This document shows, piece after piece, positions 12,401 through 27,400 of a stretch of DNA of 64,000 nt; position 1 is the stretch's first letter; each line of letters starts with the position of its first letter. The stretch comes from Denitrobacterium detoxificans (lineage in GTDB: Bacteria > Actinomycetota > Coriobacteriia > Coriobacteriales > Eggerthellaceae). The position numbers were made by a program, and so were the translations under genes. The stretch is from positions 1 to 64,000 of the forward strand of contig NZ_SUUH01000004.1 of NCBI RefSeq assembly GCF_015062615.1. The letters run 5' to 3'. Below the pieces are notes generated by a model, which saw only the letters and a program-made list of their open reading frames with translations, did no database searches and had not been told where the DNA came from.

Positions 12401-15400
12401 CAGGTTGAAGGTGCCGGTGATGATGGCACCCGCGGCATTCAGGGCCTCGTAGATAGCGCGGGAAACGCTGCCCTCGGCCGTATTCACCGTGTAGGTCTGG
12501 CCAGCATAGCTCGTTGCATCGGCCGCGAACGTGTAGTCGGAAACGGCCGTCCAGCCCTTGAATTCGTAGCCAGCGCGCTCGAGCACGTCAGATCCGGGAA
12601 GCGGGTAGTTCGGGTAGTCAGCACGCACGTTCTGCGAAGCGTACGACGGGTTGTACCAGCTGCCCGCGCCAATCTCAAGCGTAAGCGTGATTTCCTGCGA
12701 GACGTAGTACAGGGCCAGCTCGGTGTAGTAATCGACATCCACGCCGTTCACCGTAACGGAGCCCAGAGGCGTGGTGCCCACGGTGGCCGAAAGGACGTTC
12801 TTCGACGTCACGCCATCTTCGTCGGTGTACGTGAAGGTAGAGCTCCACGCATACGACGTGAAGTCGTAGCCCTTCGTGGTGTCCTTCGTGAGCGTCTTGT
12901 CGCCAGGCAGCACGTCTACCTGGCTGTCCACCTTGCCGCTGCGCACTTCCTGGTACTCGCGAACCAGCGTTTCAGCGCCCGTCCACTTGTACCAGCGCAC
13001 TACGTAGTGCACCAGGTCGGCTTCGTAGAAGAGCTTCAGGGCCAGCGTGGTGGTGGCCGAGATGTTACCCTCCAGGATCTGCTGGTACGGGTTGGTGCCA
13101 TCGGTGATGCGCGCGTCCGTGGTGTCGAGCACGTAGCCATCGGCATCCAGCTTGTAGCCCTCTTCGTCGGGCGTGGTGGAGTACTGATGGTAGCCATCGT
13201 ACTTGTTGGCGGCAGTGCTCGGGTCGAACGTTGCCGTGGTATCGGTGTAACCGTAGAACGTCTGCGTATCGGCCTTCACCATCGTGCCGTCGCCCCTGTG
13301 CTTGTAGTACTCAACCACGTATGCCGTGTTCTGGTTGGGCTCCCATGCGGCGTACATCGTAGTGGGAACCGTAGGCATGCTGATCACGGAAGCGGCCGTG
13401 TAGTACGGCAGGTTCACGGAAGCACCGCCATAGGTGAACACCAGGTACTGGCCGTTCGCATCGCTCTGAACGAGCTTCAGGAACTCGATAGCCCAGTTGC
13501 CCATGAGCGAGGTGATGTCGGATGCCTTGAAGGTGCGCGTCTCGGAACCGTAGGTCACCTGGATGGTGTAGTCATCGGGGTTGGCCGCCGTGGGCAGCTC
13601 CACCCAACCGCGCAGCGTATAGCCCGTGCGACGCGTCTGGTTGGCGGTGGGCAGCGTCACCGAGTCGCCAGCCATATGGTCGCCCGAGGGATCTTCGTTC
13701 GGATACCACGAGTACGCTTCGCCCGTGCCCTTGTCGAACGTCAGGCGCATGCTGATGGCGCGGTAGTACAGCTTCAGCACCAGCGGATCGCCCGTGGCGG
13801 AAATGGTGCCGATGGCCGTGGTGTAGTACTTGGTCTCAGCAGCGTCGCCCTTCGAAACGTAGGTGCCGTGAGGCGCGAACTCGTAGCCCGTAATAGCCAC
13901 GTCGTCAGCCGTGTAATAGGTGTGCGTGGCGGCATCCCAGCCAACCGTGGCAGCGTCGTTGTTCGCCTGGGCGTTGGCGTTGGCATCGGTGTAGCTGGAA
14001 TGGCTCATCCAGTAGGAGCTCACGTCGTCGGTGCCGTTCCAGTTGTAATCAACGGTGCCGTCGGCCTTCACGGGAAGCAGCTTGCCATCGCCCGTGACGA
14101 CCCAGCGCTCCACCGTATACGCGGTACTGGAAGCCGTGTAGTACAGCTTCACGTGCAGCACGCCCGAGGTGGCGTTGGCAGAATGACCGGTGATGGTGCC
14201 ATCATCGGTGTTGCCCGGCTCGCCGTAGGAGTACAGCGTGGAGCCGTTGTAGGAAATGCTCGCGGCGTATTCATAGCCGGCGATGACATGCGCGGTGTAG
14301 TCGACGGGCGACTTCACGTTCGCCGTGGTGCCCGTCGTGCCCGTGGCCGTGACATCCTCGGACGTCACATGCTCCAGCGTACCGTCGCCGCGCAGCTTCC
14401 AGTACTCCACGACGTAGGTGGAATCGGAAGGCGCCCACACCGCATAGAGCGTGGTGGTTTCGGCGGTGGGCATGGTGAAGGAAAGCGTGCCCGTGGCCAA
14501 CAAGTCGCCATCGGCCGTGGTGGCGCCAGAGGTACGCGACCAACCCATGAACGTGTAGCCGTAGCGATACACGTCGTTGCTGCCGGCAAGCGTAATCACG
14601 GCTTCGGAGTTCGGACCGGGGGTAGGCGTCTTATCGCCATCGGTCCACTGGCCATCGGTACCCAGGTCATACACGAGCGAACGCGACATGGCCTCGTAGT
14701 ACAGGTTCAGCACGAGCGTGCCGGCGGCGTTCACGATGCCCTCGTAGCGCGTGGCATACGTGCCGTCGTTGTAGCTCTTGCTGAACTTGTAGCCCAGCGT
14801 GCCGTACGTGGCGGAGTCGTCGGCAACTACCTGGTTGTCGTAGTAGTACGTAGCGGTATTGGTGCCGTCCTCGGAAACATTCACCGTGGTGTCGGCGTAG
14901 CCCGTGCGCACCAGCGCATTGCCCCACGTGCCCGTGGCGGAATCGTAGACGACGTTCAGCGCTTCACGCGTACCCTCGCCCGTGATCTTCCAATACATGA
15001 TGGTGTAGGCCGTATCGGCATCCTGCGTGAAGAAGAGCTTCAGGGCATCCGTGCCCGTGCCGCCCGCGTTCACCTGAATCTGCGTAACGTTCAGGGTGAA
15101 CGGATCGGTCAGGTTGTTCTCGTAGTAATGGTAGCCACTGTACGTAGTGTCAGCGCTCGTGGCGTTTACCCACGTGTCCACGCGTGCCTGGCGCGTTTCC
15201 TGCGTAAGCGTGCTGGCAATGCCCGTCTTCTCGGCATTGAGCGCGTAACGGTAAATCGTGTAGTTGACCAGGTTGGGCATCCAGACCGCATAGAGCGTGG
15301 TGTCGGCATGCGGCATGGTGAACTGACCGCCCACCGCATAGAAGCCGTACGTTGCGGCATCGCCGGAAAGCAGCGCGTAGATGGCCAGGGCCTCGTCGCC

Positions 15401-18400
15401 AACGGCGGTGTTCGTGGTAACCGCCTTGGTCACGCTCGAACCCGTCTTCGAGCTCGTGTAAGTCACGCTCGCGGATTCCGTGGTGGTCCAGCCCACCAAC
15501 GTGTAGCCGGAACGCGTGGCGTCGTTGGCCACGGGGAGCGGCGTCACGGTGTAGCCATACTGGACTTCAGGCACGCGCGCACCCGCACCCGTCCACGTGC
15601 CGCTACCGGGATCGTACGTAAGATCGTAGACGATGGCGTGCAGGTAAATCTCCAGAACCAGGCTGCCATCGCCCGTAACCGTACCGCGCGCCACGGTAGT
15701 GAACGACCTGCCGCTCTGGCTCGTTACCGCCACCAGGTTGCCCAGGTACTCATAGCCATCGGGCAGGCTGGTAGTCAGGTTGTAGTACACATAGCCAGTA
15801 GGGGCAACGGCACCCGCCGCGGCGTCGGCCACGATATGCGTGCCCGTGGCGGCCGTGGTGTTGATGGTATTGATGTTGGTAAGCGTGCCGTCGCCAGCCA
15901 GCGTGTACACGTAGATCTTGTAGGCAACTTCCTTGGCGGTGAACACGTGCACCAGCTCGAGCGAGCCATCGCCCGCGATGGTGCCCGTCTCTACCGTCTT
16001 GTAAGTCGCGCCGTTGTACGTGATCTCCATGCTGCTGTTCAGCTCGAAGCCCGTGGGCGGAACCGGAGTCGGGGTGACGCTCGTGCCCGTAGTGCCCTTG
16101 TACTCGAGCGTATCGAGCTGCGTGATGGTGCCGTCGCCGTTCACCTGGAAGCGCACCACGTGATACGGCGTCTGGGTATTGGCCTGCCATACCGCGTACA
16201 GCTTCGTTTCCGCGGCCGTGCCTACCGTATACTCCACGCCCGGGTTGTACACCGCGGTGGTAGCAGCTTCGCTGGTATCCCAACCCAGGAAGGTGTAGCC
16301 GGGATAGCTCACGTTCACAGCGGTGGGCAGGTACGTCTTGGTGTCACTACGATAGCTCGTGGAAGCCAGGTGCGCGTAGCCACTCGCCCACTCGGCGCCA
16401 GGAGCATTGGTAGGATTAACCACCAGAACCAACTTGCGGCCCGTGTTGGCCTCGTAGTACAGGTTCAGCACCAGGCTGCCATCGCCCGCTACCGTACCCG
16501 TGATAACGCTGGGATAGGCTTCCTTGGTCTCGGGAGGCACGTAGGTGTAACCAGCGATGGTAATGGGCGAAGCCGTTACCCTGGCGCCCGTAAGGGCCGT
16601 GGGCGTGTCGGTCTGCACCAGCGTGGCATACGCAAACGGGTTCGCCACGTCGTGATACTGACCGGGAATCTTCCAGTAATTGATGGTGTAGGTGACCTCT
16701 TCGGCCGTGAAGAGCTGCACCAGCACCAGCTTCGAGCCATGGGCGATGGTCACGCCATCTTCGTTCAGCACGAAACCGGTAACCGTGCCCGTGAGGTCGG
16801 CCGTGTACGTGGTGGTCACGCCCGCAACCTTGCCCGTGATGGTGCCGCCGTTGGCAACGGCCGCATAACCGGTGGGAATGTCATCGGTCGGAGCGGTAAC
16901 GATGCTATCGGTGGGCGCCGTGAGATTCAGCGGATCGAGGATGGTGATGGTGCCATCGCCATTCAGCTGGTAGCGCACCACGGTGTAGGCCATGTCGGTG
17001 GCGGTGTAGAACAGACGCAGCACCGTAGAGCCATCGCCCGCAACGGTGCCCTCGGCGATCTCGCCGATGCCGTCGCCCTTGTACTTGGGAGCGTATTCGT
17101 AACCTTCCCAACCAAGCGCGGTCGCGGTATCGATCGGGGTTGCGGTAACGGCGCGCCCCGTCGTGCCCGTCAGGTGCTCGGTCGCATACACGGTCACGTT
17201 GCCCTGGCCGTCCACCTTGTAGTGCTCGACGGCATAGGCCACATCGGAAAGGGCGCCGAAGACGGCCTGGTAGGTGATGTTTTCGAATACGCCGGTCGTC
17301 GGGTTCTTCTGCGGCGTGATGTGCTCGGGAGCACGGTTGCCATCGGCGTAGAGCACGATCTGCTTGGTAGCCGCATTAATCCAGTACAGGAATTCGTAGC
17401 CCTCATCGGCGGTGGCCAGCGAGCCGGTGGGCGTGCCCGATGCCGGGGCAACGGTCTCACTCGCCTTGCTCACGGAACCGCCCGTGCCAGCCGTGTAATT
17501 GATGGTCACGTCGCCCAGCTCGGCAAAGACGGCGGTGAATGCCTGTACCTGATTCCACTGCGTGATGGAAAGGCCACTGAACGTGGGAGCCCAGGTTTCC
17601 GTGGAACCCACCGTAACGCCCGAGGCGTCCTTCCAGCCCACGAAGTAGTAGCCCGGAAGCGGCGTGGCGGTAGCGCCCTGCGCATTGTCGTTGTTCACCG
17701 TAGTGAGCGTCTCGGAGCCCGGCGTGACGGTGCCGCCCACGCCTGCCTGGTACACGATGGTGACCAGGTTGGAATTGCTCACGTAATACAGCGTAAGCAC
17801 CAGGCTGCCATCGGCGGCAATGACGCCCGTAGCGCTCGACGCGGAAAGCGTGGGCGAATACGTCCAGCCATCGCGCGTGTACAGCACGGTGGCGCTGCCG
17901 GAAGGCGTCCAGGTGGTGGAGTCTTCGGAGTTGGCAACCACGTAGTTGGAGCCGTTGGCAACCACGGTCACGGTCCAGCCAGTCGTGCCGGTAGCAGCCA
18001 TGTCAGCGAAGCCATCGGCGGACGTGAACGTACCGTCGGCATTCTGGAACACATGCTTGATGGTGTAGCCCGTATCGGTGGCGGGCTTGGTCTTCAGCGT
18101 GTAGGTGTGCGGCTCGAACAGGCCGGTGCTCGCATTGCGCGAAGGCATGAACGAAAGCTCGGTGGAAACGAGCGTACCGTTCTCGTCATACCAACCCAGA
18201 ATGGTGTAGCCAGCCGAGATGTGTCCCTCGCTGCCCGCGGGCGAACCGGAAAGCGGGTTGATGCTTTCCGTGGAACGATTGACCCAAGCCGTCTGAGAGT
18301 TCTCGACCGCGTAGGAGAAGGTCACCTTATCTTCCTCGGCGAACACCGCGTAGTAGGTGGCCGTATGGTAACGAGCATCCTCGCTGCTGGGCGACACGCG

Positions 18401-21400
18401 CCAGGAGGCGCTGCGAGAAACCACGTTGCCGTTCTCGTCCACCCAGTACAGGAACTTGTAACCCGTAAACGGAGTGGCCGTGATGGTATACGGGTAGCCA
18501 ACGCCCGTCTGCACGTACACGCCATTGGCGGCATCCCAGACCAGCACCTCGCCGTAGATGGAGCTCACCCACTGGCTTGCGCCCTGGTGCACCGTGTAGG
18601 TGTCGTTGAAGGACGGCACGTAGTAGTTACGCGGGTCGGTAACGGTATTGTCCGTCCAGGTAAGGCCCGTGGCGCCTTCCGCACCTTCCAGCTTGCCGTA
18701 CGACCAGCTGCCGATGGTGCGCACGCCGTAGTTAATCTGCACGGCGTCCTGCGCCCAGTGCGCAAACAGCGTCACGTTCGCGGTGGGCATCGGAATGGAA
18801 GCACCCGCAGCATAGGCCACCGCGCCATCCGCCGTGAGCGACCAGCCGTCGAGCACGTAGCCCGCACGCACCGCGTCGCCCGGCGCGGGCAGGACCACGG
18901 TGGAACCGGTGCGCTGCGTAACCGGATTCGTTACGCTGCCATTGATGGTGCCGTTGTTGCCGTCGAACGTGATGGTGTGGTACCACGCGGTCCACGTGGC
19001 CGTGAGCACCAGGCCGCCCGCCGGAATGGTCAGGGTGGAAAGATCGCTCACGCTATAGACGGTGCCGTCGCCTGCGCGCCAGCCAAGGAAGAGCCACTGC
19101 TCGGTGCCCGTGCCCTTGGGCAGGTCCACGCCATCAACGGTGATGATCGCACCCGTGAATGCGGGAACCGCAGCGCCCACGCGCTGGTCGGAAACCGTCT
19201 GGGTGGCGAAGTCGCCATGGTCGCCGGGGTTGTACACGACGCTCACGAGCTGTTCCCAAATGGCCGTCGCGGTGGACGCACCATAGGGAACGAGCTGCGC
19301 CAGGCCGTAGTCGGCATCGGTGCCGTTCCAGGTGATGGTGCCGGAAAGCGTGGTGCCGTCATCCTTCACGCTCGTCCACTTCCAGCCCTTCAGGCGCCAG
19401 CCGGCGTTCTCGGTCACGCCGATGATCTGCGTGACGCCCTGGCCGTACGTGACGGTGGCAACGTATATGTCCTGCGTCACCGAGCCGCTCGTACGCGTAT
19501 CGTGCGTGAAGCCCGTACCCTCGCCGAGCGTGCCACCCGTTTCGTCGCCGCCATCCACGATCAGGTTGTAGGTCTTGGCAATCCACTTCGCATACAGCGT
19601 GAAGGAGGCAGTCGGGCTGGCCAGCGTGATGGCCTGCATGTCGCTGTAGTCGGTGCCCGTGCCATCGGCCTTGGTGTTCCAACCATCGAAGCGATAACCA
19701 TTCACCGCGTAGGCGTTCGGGGCAAGCTGCATGCCGTAGCCATACTGGAAGCCCTGAACGGGCATCGTGCCGGTATGAGCATCGGCACCCGTAGGCTCAT
19801 TGGCGTCGAAGGTGATGCTGAAGTCCAGGTTGACCCAACGCGCGATGAAGATAAGCGCGGAGTCGACCGTCAGGCCATCTACCTTGGAAAGGTCGACCTG
19901 CTTGTAGATAACGCCCGTGCCGTTGCCATTCTGATCGGCAAGCTCCCAACCGCCGAACGTCTTGGTGGCATCGGTGGAGGCAGGATAGCCGCCGAAGGTG
20001 GGGACCTTATCGCCGGGCTGCACGTGGCCAAAGTAGCTCTTGCCTTCCACGCCCTCTTCGAAGTCACCGTAATCGCCTGTGCGGTAGCTCACCGTGTAGC
20101 CGGCAGCCCACTTGGCCAGGAAGACCGTAGGACCGATGACCGTCCAGGCCTTCGCCTCTTCAATCGTGAGGTCGCGGCTCGTCGTGGTGCCCTGGCTCTC
20201 GTAGTAGACGGTCCAGCCAGCCAGGAAGTAGTCGTTGGCGGGCGTAATGACCACGCTGTCGTAATCGGCCGTGTCGCCATACCAGACGGTCTGGCTATCG
20301 CTGCCGCTGATGGTGCCCTTCGCCATATCGCTGCTGGCGAACGTAACCGTCACGCGCTCGGCTTCCCACACCGCGTAGAAGTGCACGGTCGCGCCGTCGT
20401 GGTAGTTCAGGTTCTCCATGTAGCCCTGGGAAGTGGTGCTGGTAAGCGTGCTGTCGGAAGCGCCCTCGATGATCCAGCCTACCCAGTGGTTGCCCTCGCG
20501 CTTGAAGCGGTTCGCGATGTTCACCTGCTCGCCGTAGGAAACGGTGATGCTCTGCGGCAGGCCGCTCGAGGTGTCGTAATAGGCATCCCACACGTTGCCG
20601 TGGAATTCCACGGTGTAGGTGTAAGGCGTCCAATGCGCATAGAGCGTCACGTCGTAGTTGGGCATCACGAAGGTATCGCCGAAGCCATACACCTTCGCGC
20701 CGTTGGGCGTGAGCGCCCAGCCATCGAACGCGTAGCCGTAGCGCCACAGGTTGGTAGTGTCGCTCGAGCTGGCGGTGGTCACCGTCTCGCCCGTCTTGTA
20801 CAGCGCTCCGGAAGGAGGCGTGTTCACGCTACCGCGAATGGTATTGTTCGGATCGTAGGTAACCACGTGGCCAATCTCGGTCCACATGGCATACAGGGGA
20901 ACCACGGTGCCGTCGACGTTGGCCAGGTTGATGACCGTCTCGGCATCGGCATAGGTGGTGCCCGTGCCGGAAGCCGACGTATTCCAACCAGAGAACGTGT
21001 AGCCTTCGCGCTCGAAGCCACCCGTCACCGGCGTAAGGGCAACGGACTCGTCGTACGTCGCATCGAGCGGCTGAATGCCCGCAGACACGCTATCGGCGCC
21101 ATTGCCGTTGAAGGTGATGGTGTAGCTGATGGGCACGAAGTACGCGTACCAGGTGGTACCCGTGAACCATACGTCATCGGCATGCTTCGTGGGGGCAAAC
21201 ACCTCGTAGCGGCTCACCAGAGCACCGGAGGCATCGCGCCAACCAGCAAACTTGTAGCCCGCACGCGCGCTCGCCGTGGCGCCCAGAGGCTTGCCGTCGC
21301 CTGCGTTAACCGTTTCGGAATCGGGCTCGATGGTGCCGCTGCCTTCCTTCACGGCGTAATGGAGCACGGCCTCTTCGGGCGTGAACCATGCATACAGGAT

Positions 21401-24400
21401 GAGGGTCGTGATCTCGTCGTAGCCATAGCCCATGGCGGTGGCCAGCGTAGAGAAGCTATCGCCCTCGTGTGCACGATACTTCGACAGATCGCTCTGGTCG
21501 AACTCGTTGGAGTAGTACCAACCAATGAAGTAGTAGCCCACATGCTCGGGATCGTCGATGGGAACGATGTCGTTGCTGTCCCACGTCACGTCGTAGCGGG
21601 TGGGAACGTAGGTGCCCTCGCCCGTATCGTAGATCACGGTGTAGTGCAGCTGCGTCCAGCGCGCGTAGAGCGTGACGTTCGCATCGAAGAGCTCGATTTC
21701 CTCGCCCGGCGCGTAGCTTACGGTACCCGCCTGGTCGAGTGCCCAGCCATCGAAGCGATAGCCCGCGCGCTCCACATCGGCCGTGCCGCGCAGCGTGTAG
21801 GGATTGTCGTTCTGCGTGTAGTTGGTGCGCGTTTCGGCGTCGGCCATGGAAGCATCGCTCCATCCGCCCTGCACCGTACCCGTGGCATCCTCGAAGGAGT
21901 ACGTGATGACGATGTCGCGCATCCAATGGGCCGTGTATACCACGCTCGAGTCGCCGAACGTGTAATCCAGGCCCGTCATGGTATTGCCATTGCCGTCGAC
22001 CCATGCCACGAAGGTCCAGCGCACGCCATCAGCATCCACCACGGAACGCGGCGCGCCGCCCTCGACGGGGCCCGCGAAGGTCACGTCGGTGCCTACCGTC
22101 TTGCTCTCGAAGTAGGTGCCCTCATCGCGGTACGCCCAGTCGCCATGCTCGCCTGGCAGGAACGTCACGGAAATTACCTTGGTCCACTGGGCGGTGAATA
22201 CCGTGTCGCCCAGGATGGCGATCTGTGCGGGGTTGGACGTTTCGCCCGTGGCGATTTCCACGCCGTTGCGCGTGATCACGTAAGTCCAGACATCGAGCGC
22301 GTAATCGGGAGCCGCATTGACGGTAACCGCAGCCGTGGACACCTTGTCGCCATAGAGCACCGTCAGCGCGTCGGCGGAAACCGTGCCCTTGCCTGTGTCG
22401 CTCGTGCCGAACGACACCGAATAGCCAACCGGCGTCCACTGCGCATACAGCAGCACGTCGGCACCAGCCTGGGACGTCAGGTTGGCAATCGAGGCGCGGT
22501 CGCCATAGACCGTGGTGCCCGTAGCCGTCTTCCAACCGGCAAAGTCGTATCCCACGCGCGAGAAGCCATTGCCAGGAAGCGCCTGCTCCACGTCGTAGGT
22601 GAAGGTCACGCTGGTCATGGAGCCCGTCGCATCGTTGGAATTCGGGCTGAAGCTCACGGTGTACGTGATGGGCGTCCAGTGAGCGTACAGCGTCGCATTG
22701 CCCGTGGGCATGGTGTACGTTGCGCCGGGAATGTAGGTAACGGCGCCCTCGGCCAGCTCCGACCAGCCATCGAGCACGTAGCCCGTGCGCAAGAACGCAT
22801 TGGCCGCCGGCAGGTGCATGGTGGCGAAGGCGTTCAACGGGAACTGCAGCGTGCCGTCAGACTTCAGGTTGGAGCCATAGGCGGAAGCGGTGTTGTAGGT
22901 GCCGCCGTTGCCGTTGATGGTCAGCGTGTATGCCGCAACCTCCCAGTACGCGTACAGGGTTACCTTACCGCCAGCCGCACCTGTGAGGTTCTTCACGGTC
23001 TGGCCGTCGGTGATGAGCGTACCCGAGCCATCGCTACCGGTGGTCCAACCACCGAACGTGTAGCCCGCGCGCGTGATGCCGCCAGCCGCCGCCGTAGGAA
23101 TGGCCTGGGGCACATCGTAGGTGAACACGATATCGTCCAGCGCGCCCGTGCCGCCATTCACGTCGAAGCTCACGGTGAAGTCATGCGCCGTGAAGACCGC
23201 GTAGAATGCCGTCGGGTTGCCCCAGATCGAATACACGCCGTTGGCAGCATCGTAGGCGTCCTTGGTGGGCTTGAACGACGAAGTGGTTGCCACGATATTG
23301 CCCGCGGCATCCATCCAGTACAGGAAGCTATAGCCCGTGCGCGAGTACGCCGCGGAGCCCGTGGCCTCGTTGTCGGAAACGGCCGCGATCGTCTCGGACG
23401 TGCGGTTGACGTAACCGCCGGTGGTAACGGTCATCGCGCCCGTAGTCGCATTGCGCGTAACCGCCGTGTAGGTGATCTTGCCAACGTCCTCGCGCCACCA
23501 TGCGTAGATGGTGCCGATGGAACCATTGGCGCTGCCGCTGGCCACAGCCGAGAACTGCGTGGTCGAGCTTACCAGCGAAGAATCCTCGGAAGTGCCAACG
23601 TACCAGCCCACGAACGAGAAGCCAGGCTTGGTGGGATCGGCAATGCCGTTGAGCAGGTCGGACTGCGTCCAGCCAACGCCCGTGCGGTTCGCGATGACGC
23701 TACCGCCCTGGGTGTCGTACACGAGCGTGTAGGTGTTGGCTTCCCAAATGGCGTACAACGTCATGTTGCCCGTGATCGACGTGGCGGTTGCGCCCGGAGC
23801 GTAAGCCGCTGCGCCCGTAGAGGACAAGCCCCAACCAGCGAGCGTGTAACCCGCGCGCGCAACGTCGGTGGCATCGGGGAGTACTACGCTATCGCTCGTG
23901 GTAACAGCGCGTGCCGACAGGTTCGAGGTAAGCGCGGTGCCGCCGTTGGCATCGAACGTGAGCACCTGCTGGCTCTGTTCCCACTGAGCCGAGAAGTTCA
24001 GGTCGGAGGTAACGGTGGTGGGCAGCTCGGAAACCGTCCAGCCATTGGAATTGGCGTAGGTGGCGTAGGTCACGCCATCCACGGTCCACTTCCAGCCCAG
24101 GAACTTCCAGCCGGGATCGGCCGCAGGGTTGCCAAAGTTACGCGGATTCGTGTCGATGGTGTCGATGTAGATGCTGGTGTCCGTATTGCCGGGGAACGGA
24201 TAGTCGCTCATGCTGGCGCCACTTGCCACGCCCGTCCAATACGTCACGTTCTCCACTTCGCCAAACGCGCCATGATCGCCCGGCGAGTAGCGCACCAGGT
24301 AGGTGCTCGTGGAAAGCCAAACGGCCGTGAACACCGTGTTGCCCCAAACGTGCACGTGCGTGGGATCCTGCGTGATGTCAACCTTCACGGGAGTGCCATC

Positions 24401-27400
24401 CACGGTCATCACGTACGCCCAATGCGAGAACTTGTATCCGGCAGCCAGCGAGGTGGAGGGAACGAGCGATCCATCAAGTACATCGCCATAAGCCACGGAA
24501 TACGGACCGGTGTATCCGCTCATGGAACCATGGTCACCGGCAGCGAACGTCACGGTGTACTGCGTGGGAACCCACGTCGCATAAAGCGTAACCGTGGTGC
24601 CGTCGCTGGAAAGGTTCATGACGGTAATCTTGCCATCCACGGTGCCATCCGCGGCATCGGTGTACACGGCCTCGCCACCAGGAGTGATTGCCCAGCCGGC
24701 GAAGGTATGGCCCGCATAGGCAAATGCGTTGTCGGAAAGCGCCTTGGCGCTGTCGTAGGTGTGCGACTGGTTCGCCATGGTGCCCGTGGCTTCCGCGGCA
24801 CCCGAGCGGAAGGCAACCTGATACGTAGTGGGAATCCACTTGGCATACAGCGTAGCCACTGCATCCTGCTCGTACGCCAGGTTATCTCCCACCAGGTCGC
24901 CATCGGCATACAGCGTGCCCGTGCCGTTGGGGCCGGTGGTCCAGCCGCCGAACGTATAGCCCGTACGCGAAGCATTGGTAGCCATGGGCAGGCGGAACGC
25001 CGTGCCATACGTGGCGGTCAGGTCGTCTACGCTACCCGTGCCCTCGCCCATGTCGAAGCTCACCGTATAGGTGTTCGGGGCGAACGTGGCGATGAAGCTC
25101 ATGGTCGCGGGCCAGAAGTTGCCCGTGCGCGTAGGCGTGAACTCGGCAGTCGAGCTCACCTGAGCACCCGAAGCGGCATCGAGCCAAGCCACGAAGTGAT
25201 AGCCATTTGCAGCCACCGCGGTAACCGTGGGCGCTTCGCCCGTAACGCGCGCGATGGTGGTAGTCCAAGAAGTGGCGCCCGTGCCATCATGCGTGAACGA
25301 GCCGCCCGTCTGAACGCCGAAGCTTACCTTGGTTTCCAGCTCCTGCCAGTTGGCGAACAGGGTGATGGGAATACCGTTGCTCGCGGCAAAGTCGTTCACC
25401 AGGTCACCCGAGTAGAACCTACGACCAGAGCCGTCGGCGTTGAGCGTCCAATACAGGAAGCTATAGCCGGGACGGTAAATACCCGTGGTCGTGCCACCGC
25501 TTTCAATCTGGTAGTACACGCCGCGCGTGGCCTGGCCATTGGCGATGAAGCCCTGCGCCTGCACGATATCGGCCGCTGTGGTGTTACCCGCGTAGGCGAT
25601 GGTGTTGGAATTGGGCTCGAAGATGGCCGTGAAGGTCACCGCATGATACGTACCATCCCAGAATGCGATGTTGTACAGGTCGTTCGCACCGATGTAATCC
25701 TGGTTGCTGATGATCGTGTCATTCACGTTGTTGATCCAGTACGCTACGTGATAGCCCGTATCGGGAATGGCCATGCCGCCAATGCCCTGGCCATCCTCGC
25801 TATGCGTGGGATTCAGCGCGTAGATGCTCTCGGACGCCGACGTGCCCGATTCCGCGCCCGTGTAGTTACACGCCACCAGGCCGTTGGTGCCCGCCACATA
25901 GGTAATGTCAACGTAGCCGGCGACCCACTTGGCAATGAGCTTCACGGCAACGGCGTTGTCGTCGTAGCCCTCGCCCTCATCGATATCCAGCAGGAAGGCA
26001 CGCAAGGCCATGTACTGGGTATCTTCTTCCAGCTTCACATCGTAGTTGGTGCCATCGATGGTGTAGTACCAGCCCTGGAACACGTAGCCAGGTTTGCTGG
26101 GCTCCACCACAGTGCCATCAACCTTGGGGAACAGGTTATCCTGGTCCCACTTGATGCCCGTGCCGGCCGCGATGGCGGGCGTGCCGCCGTCGGTGTCGTA
26201 GTTGATGATGAAGTTGCCGCGCGGCGCCCAGTGGGCATATAGCGTCTGAACGGCGGTGGTGTAGATGTTGCCGCCCGACTCGTACGTCTCGCCCTCGGTG
26301 CAGGCGGGGCTGATGCCGTCGTTCAGCCAACGCAGACGGTAAATCGTACCAGCCTCGTAGTAGTCACCCGTGCCATCGGGCTTGGTATACCAGCCCACGA
26401 TGTCGTAGCCGCGTGCGTAGTACCAGTCATTGAGCGCCGGAATCTCGATATCGTCACCCGCGTCGCCCAGGTAGCTGTTATAGCTATCGTGGCCGCTGCG
26501 CAGATGCGCGGAGGGATTGTTCGGGTCGTAGATGATCTTCGAATGCTGGATGGGGGCCCACTGAGCATACAGCGTAGTGTACTCGCCAAACATCTCGTCG
26601 GTGGGCGTATAGGTCTTGCCCGCCTCGTACTCGTCGCCCGTGCCGTTGGCTGCGGTGTTCCACCAACGCAAACGATAGCCCGTCCACTCGAACACCTTCA
26701 CCACGGCATCCTGCGAATACACCGGCATGGTGTACTCGAAGCCGAAAGGCAGGAACACGTCGGCCATCTCGCCGCTCGCGGCGGAGCTGTTCTTCTTGAA
26801 GGTCACGACAGTGCCCGGATACCAGTGATAATGCACCGTGCGGTAATTGCTACGCGAGGCATCGGGGTACATGGCCTTCATTTCGCTGGTGGTGAAGTAG
26901 TCGCCCACCGCAAACGTCTTGTCCGACGTCTCGGTCGCCACAAAGTCTTCGACGCGCCAACGCGCGGCCTGGGCATCTTTAAAGACGGTGGCATCCAGAC
27001 CAGCGTCTGCCAGCAACGTGCCCTCATCGATGGTCAGGTCGTTGAGGGCCGTAGCGCCCGCCAGCATATTGGCGCGCGTGGAATCGGCGCTCATGTACCA
27101 GCCCGTGAAGTTCAGGGTGGTCAGACTATCGCAGTTGCGGAACATGTTGTCGAAGCTCGTGGTGGTCGTGGTCACCTGCAGGTTGGTGCCATCGAAGGTC
27201 TCCAGATTGTCGTAGAAGCCATCGGTGTTGTAGAACCAGCTGGTGAAGTCAACGGGATTAACCTTGCCATTGGTGGCATCGGCGGTTACGTAACGCACGC
27301 TGCCCGGCTCGAGCACGTCGCGCCACGGCATATCCTCACCAGAATCGGTCACCACGCGCGTGGTCTGGCTGGCGAAGCCATCCATGCCGAACATCAGCGT

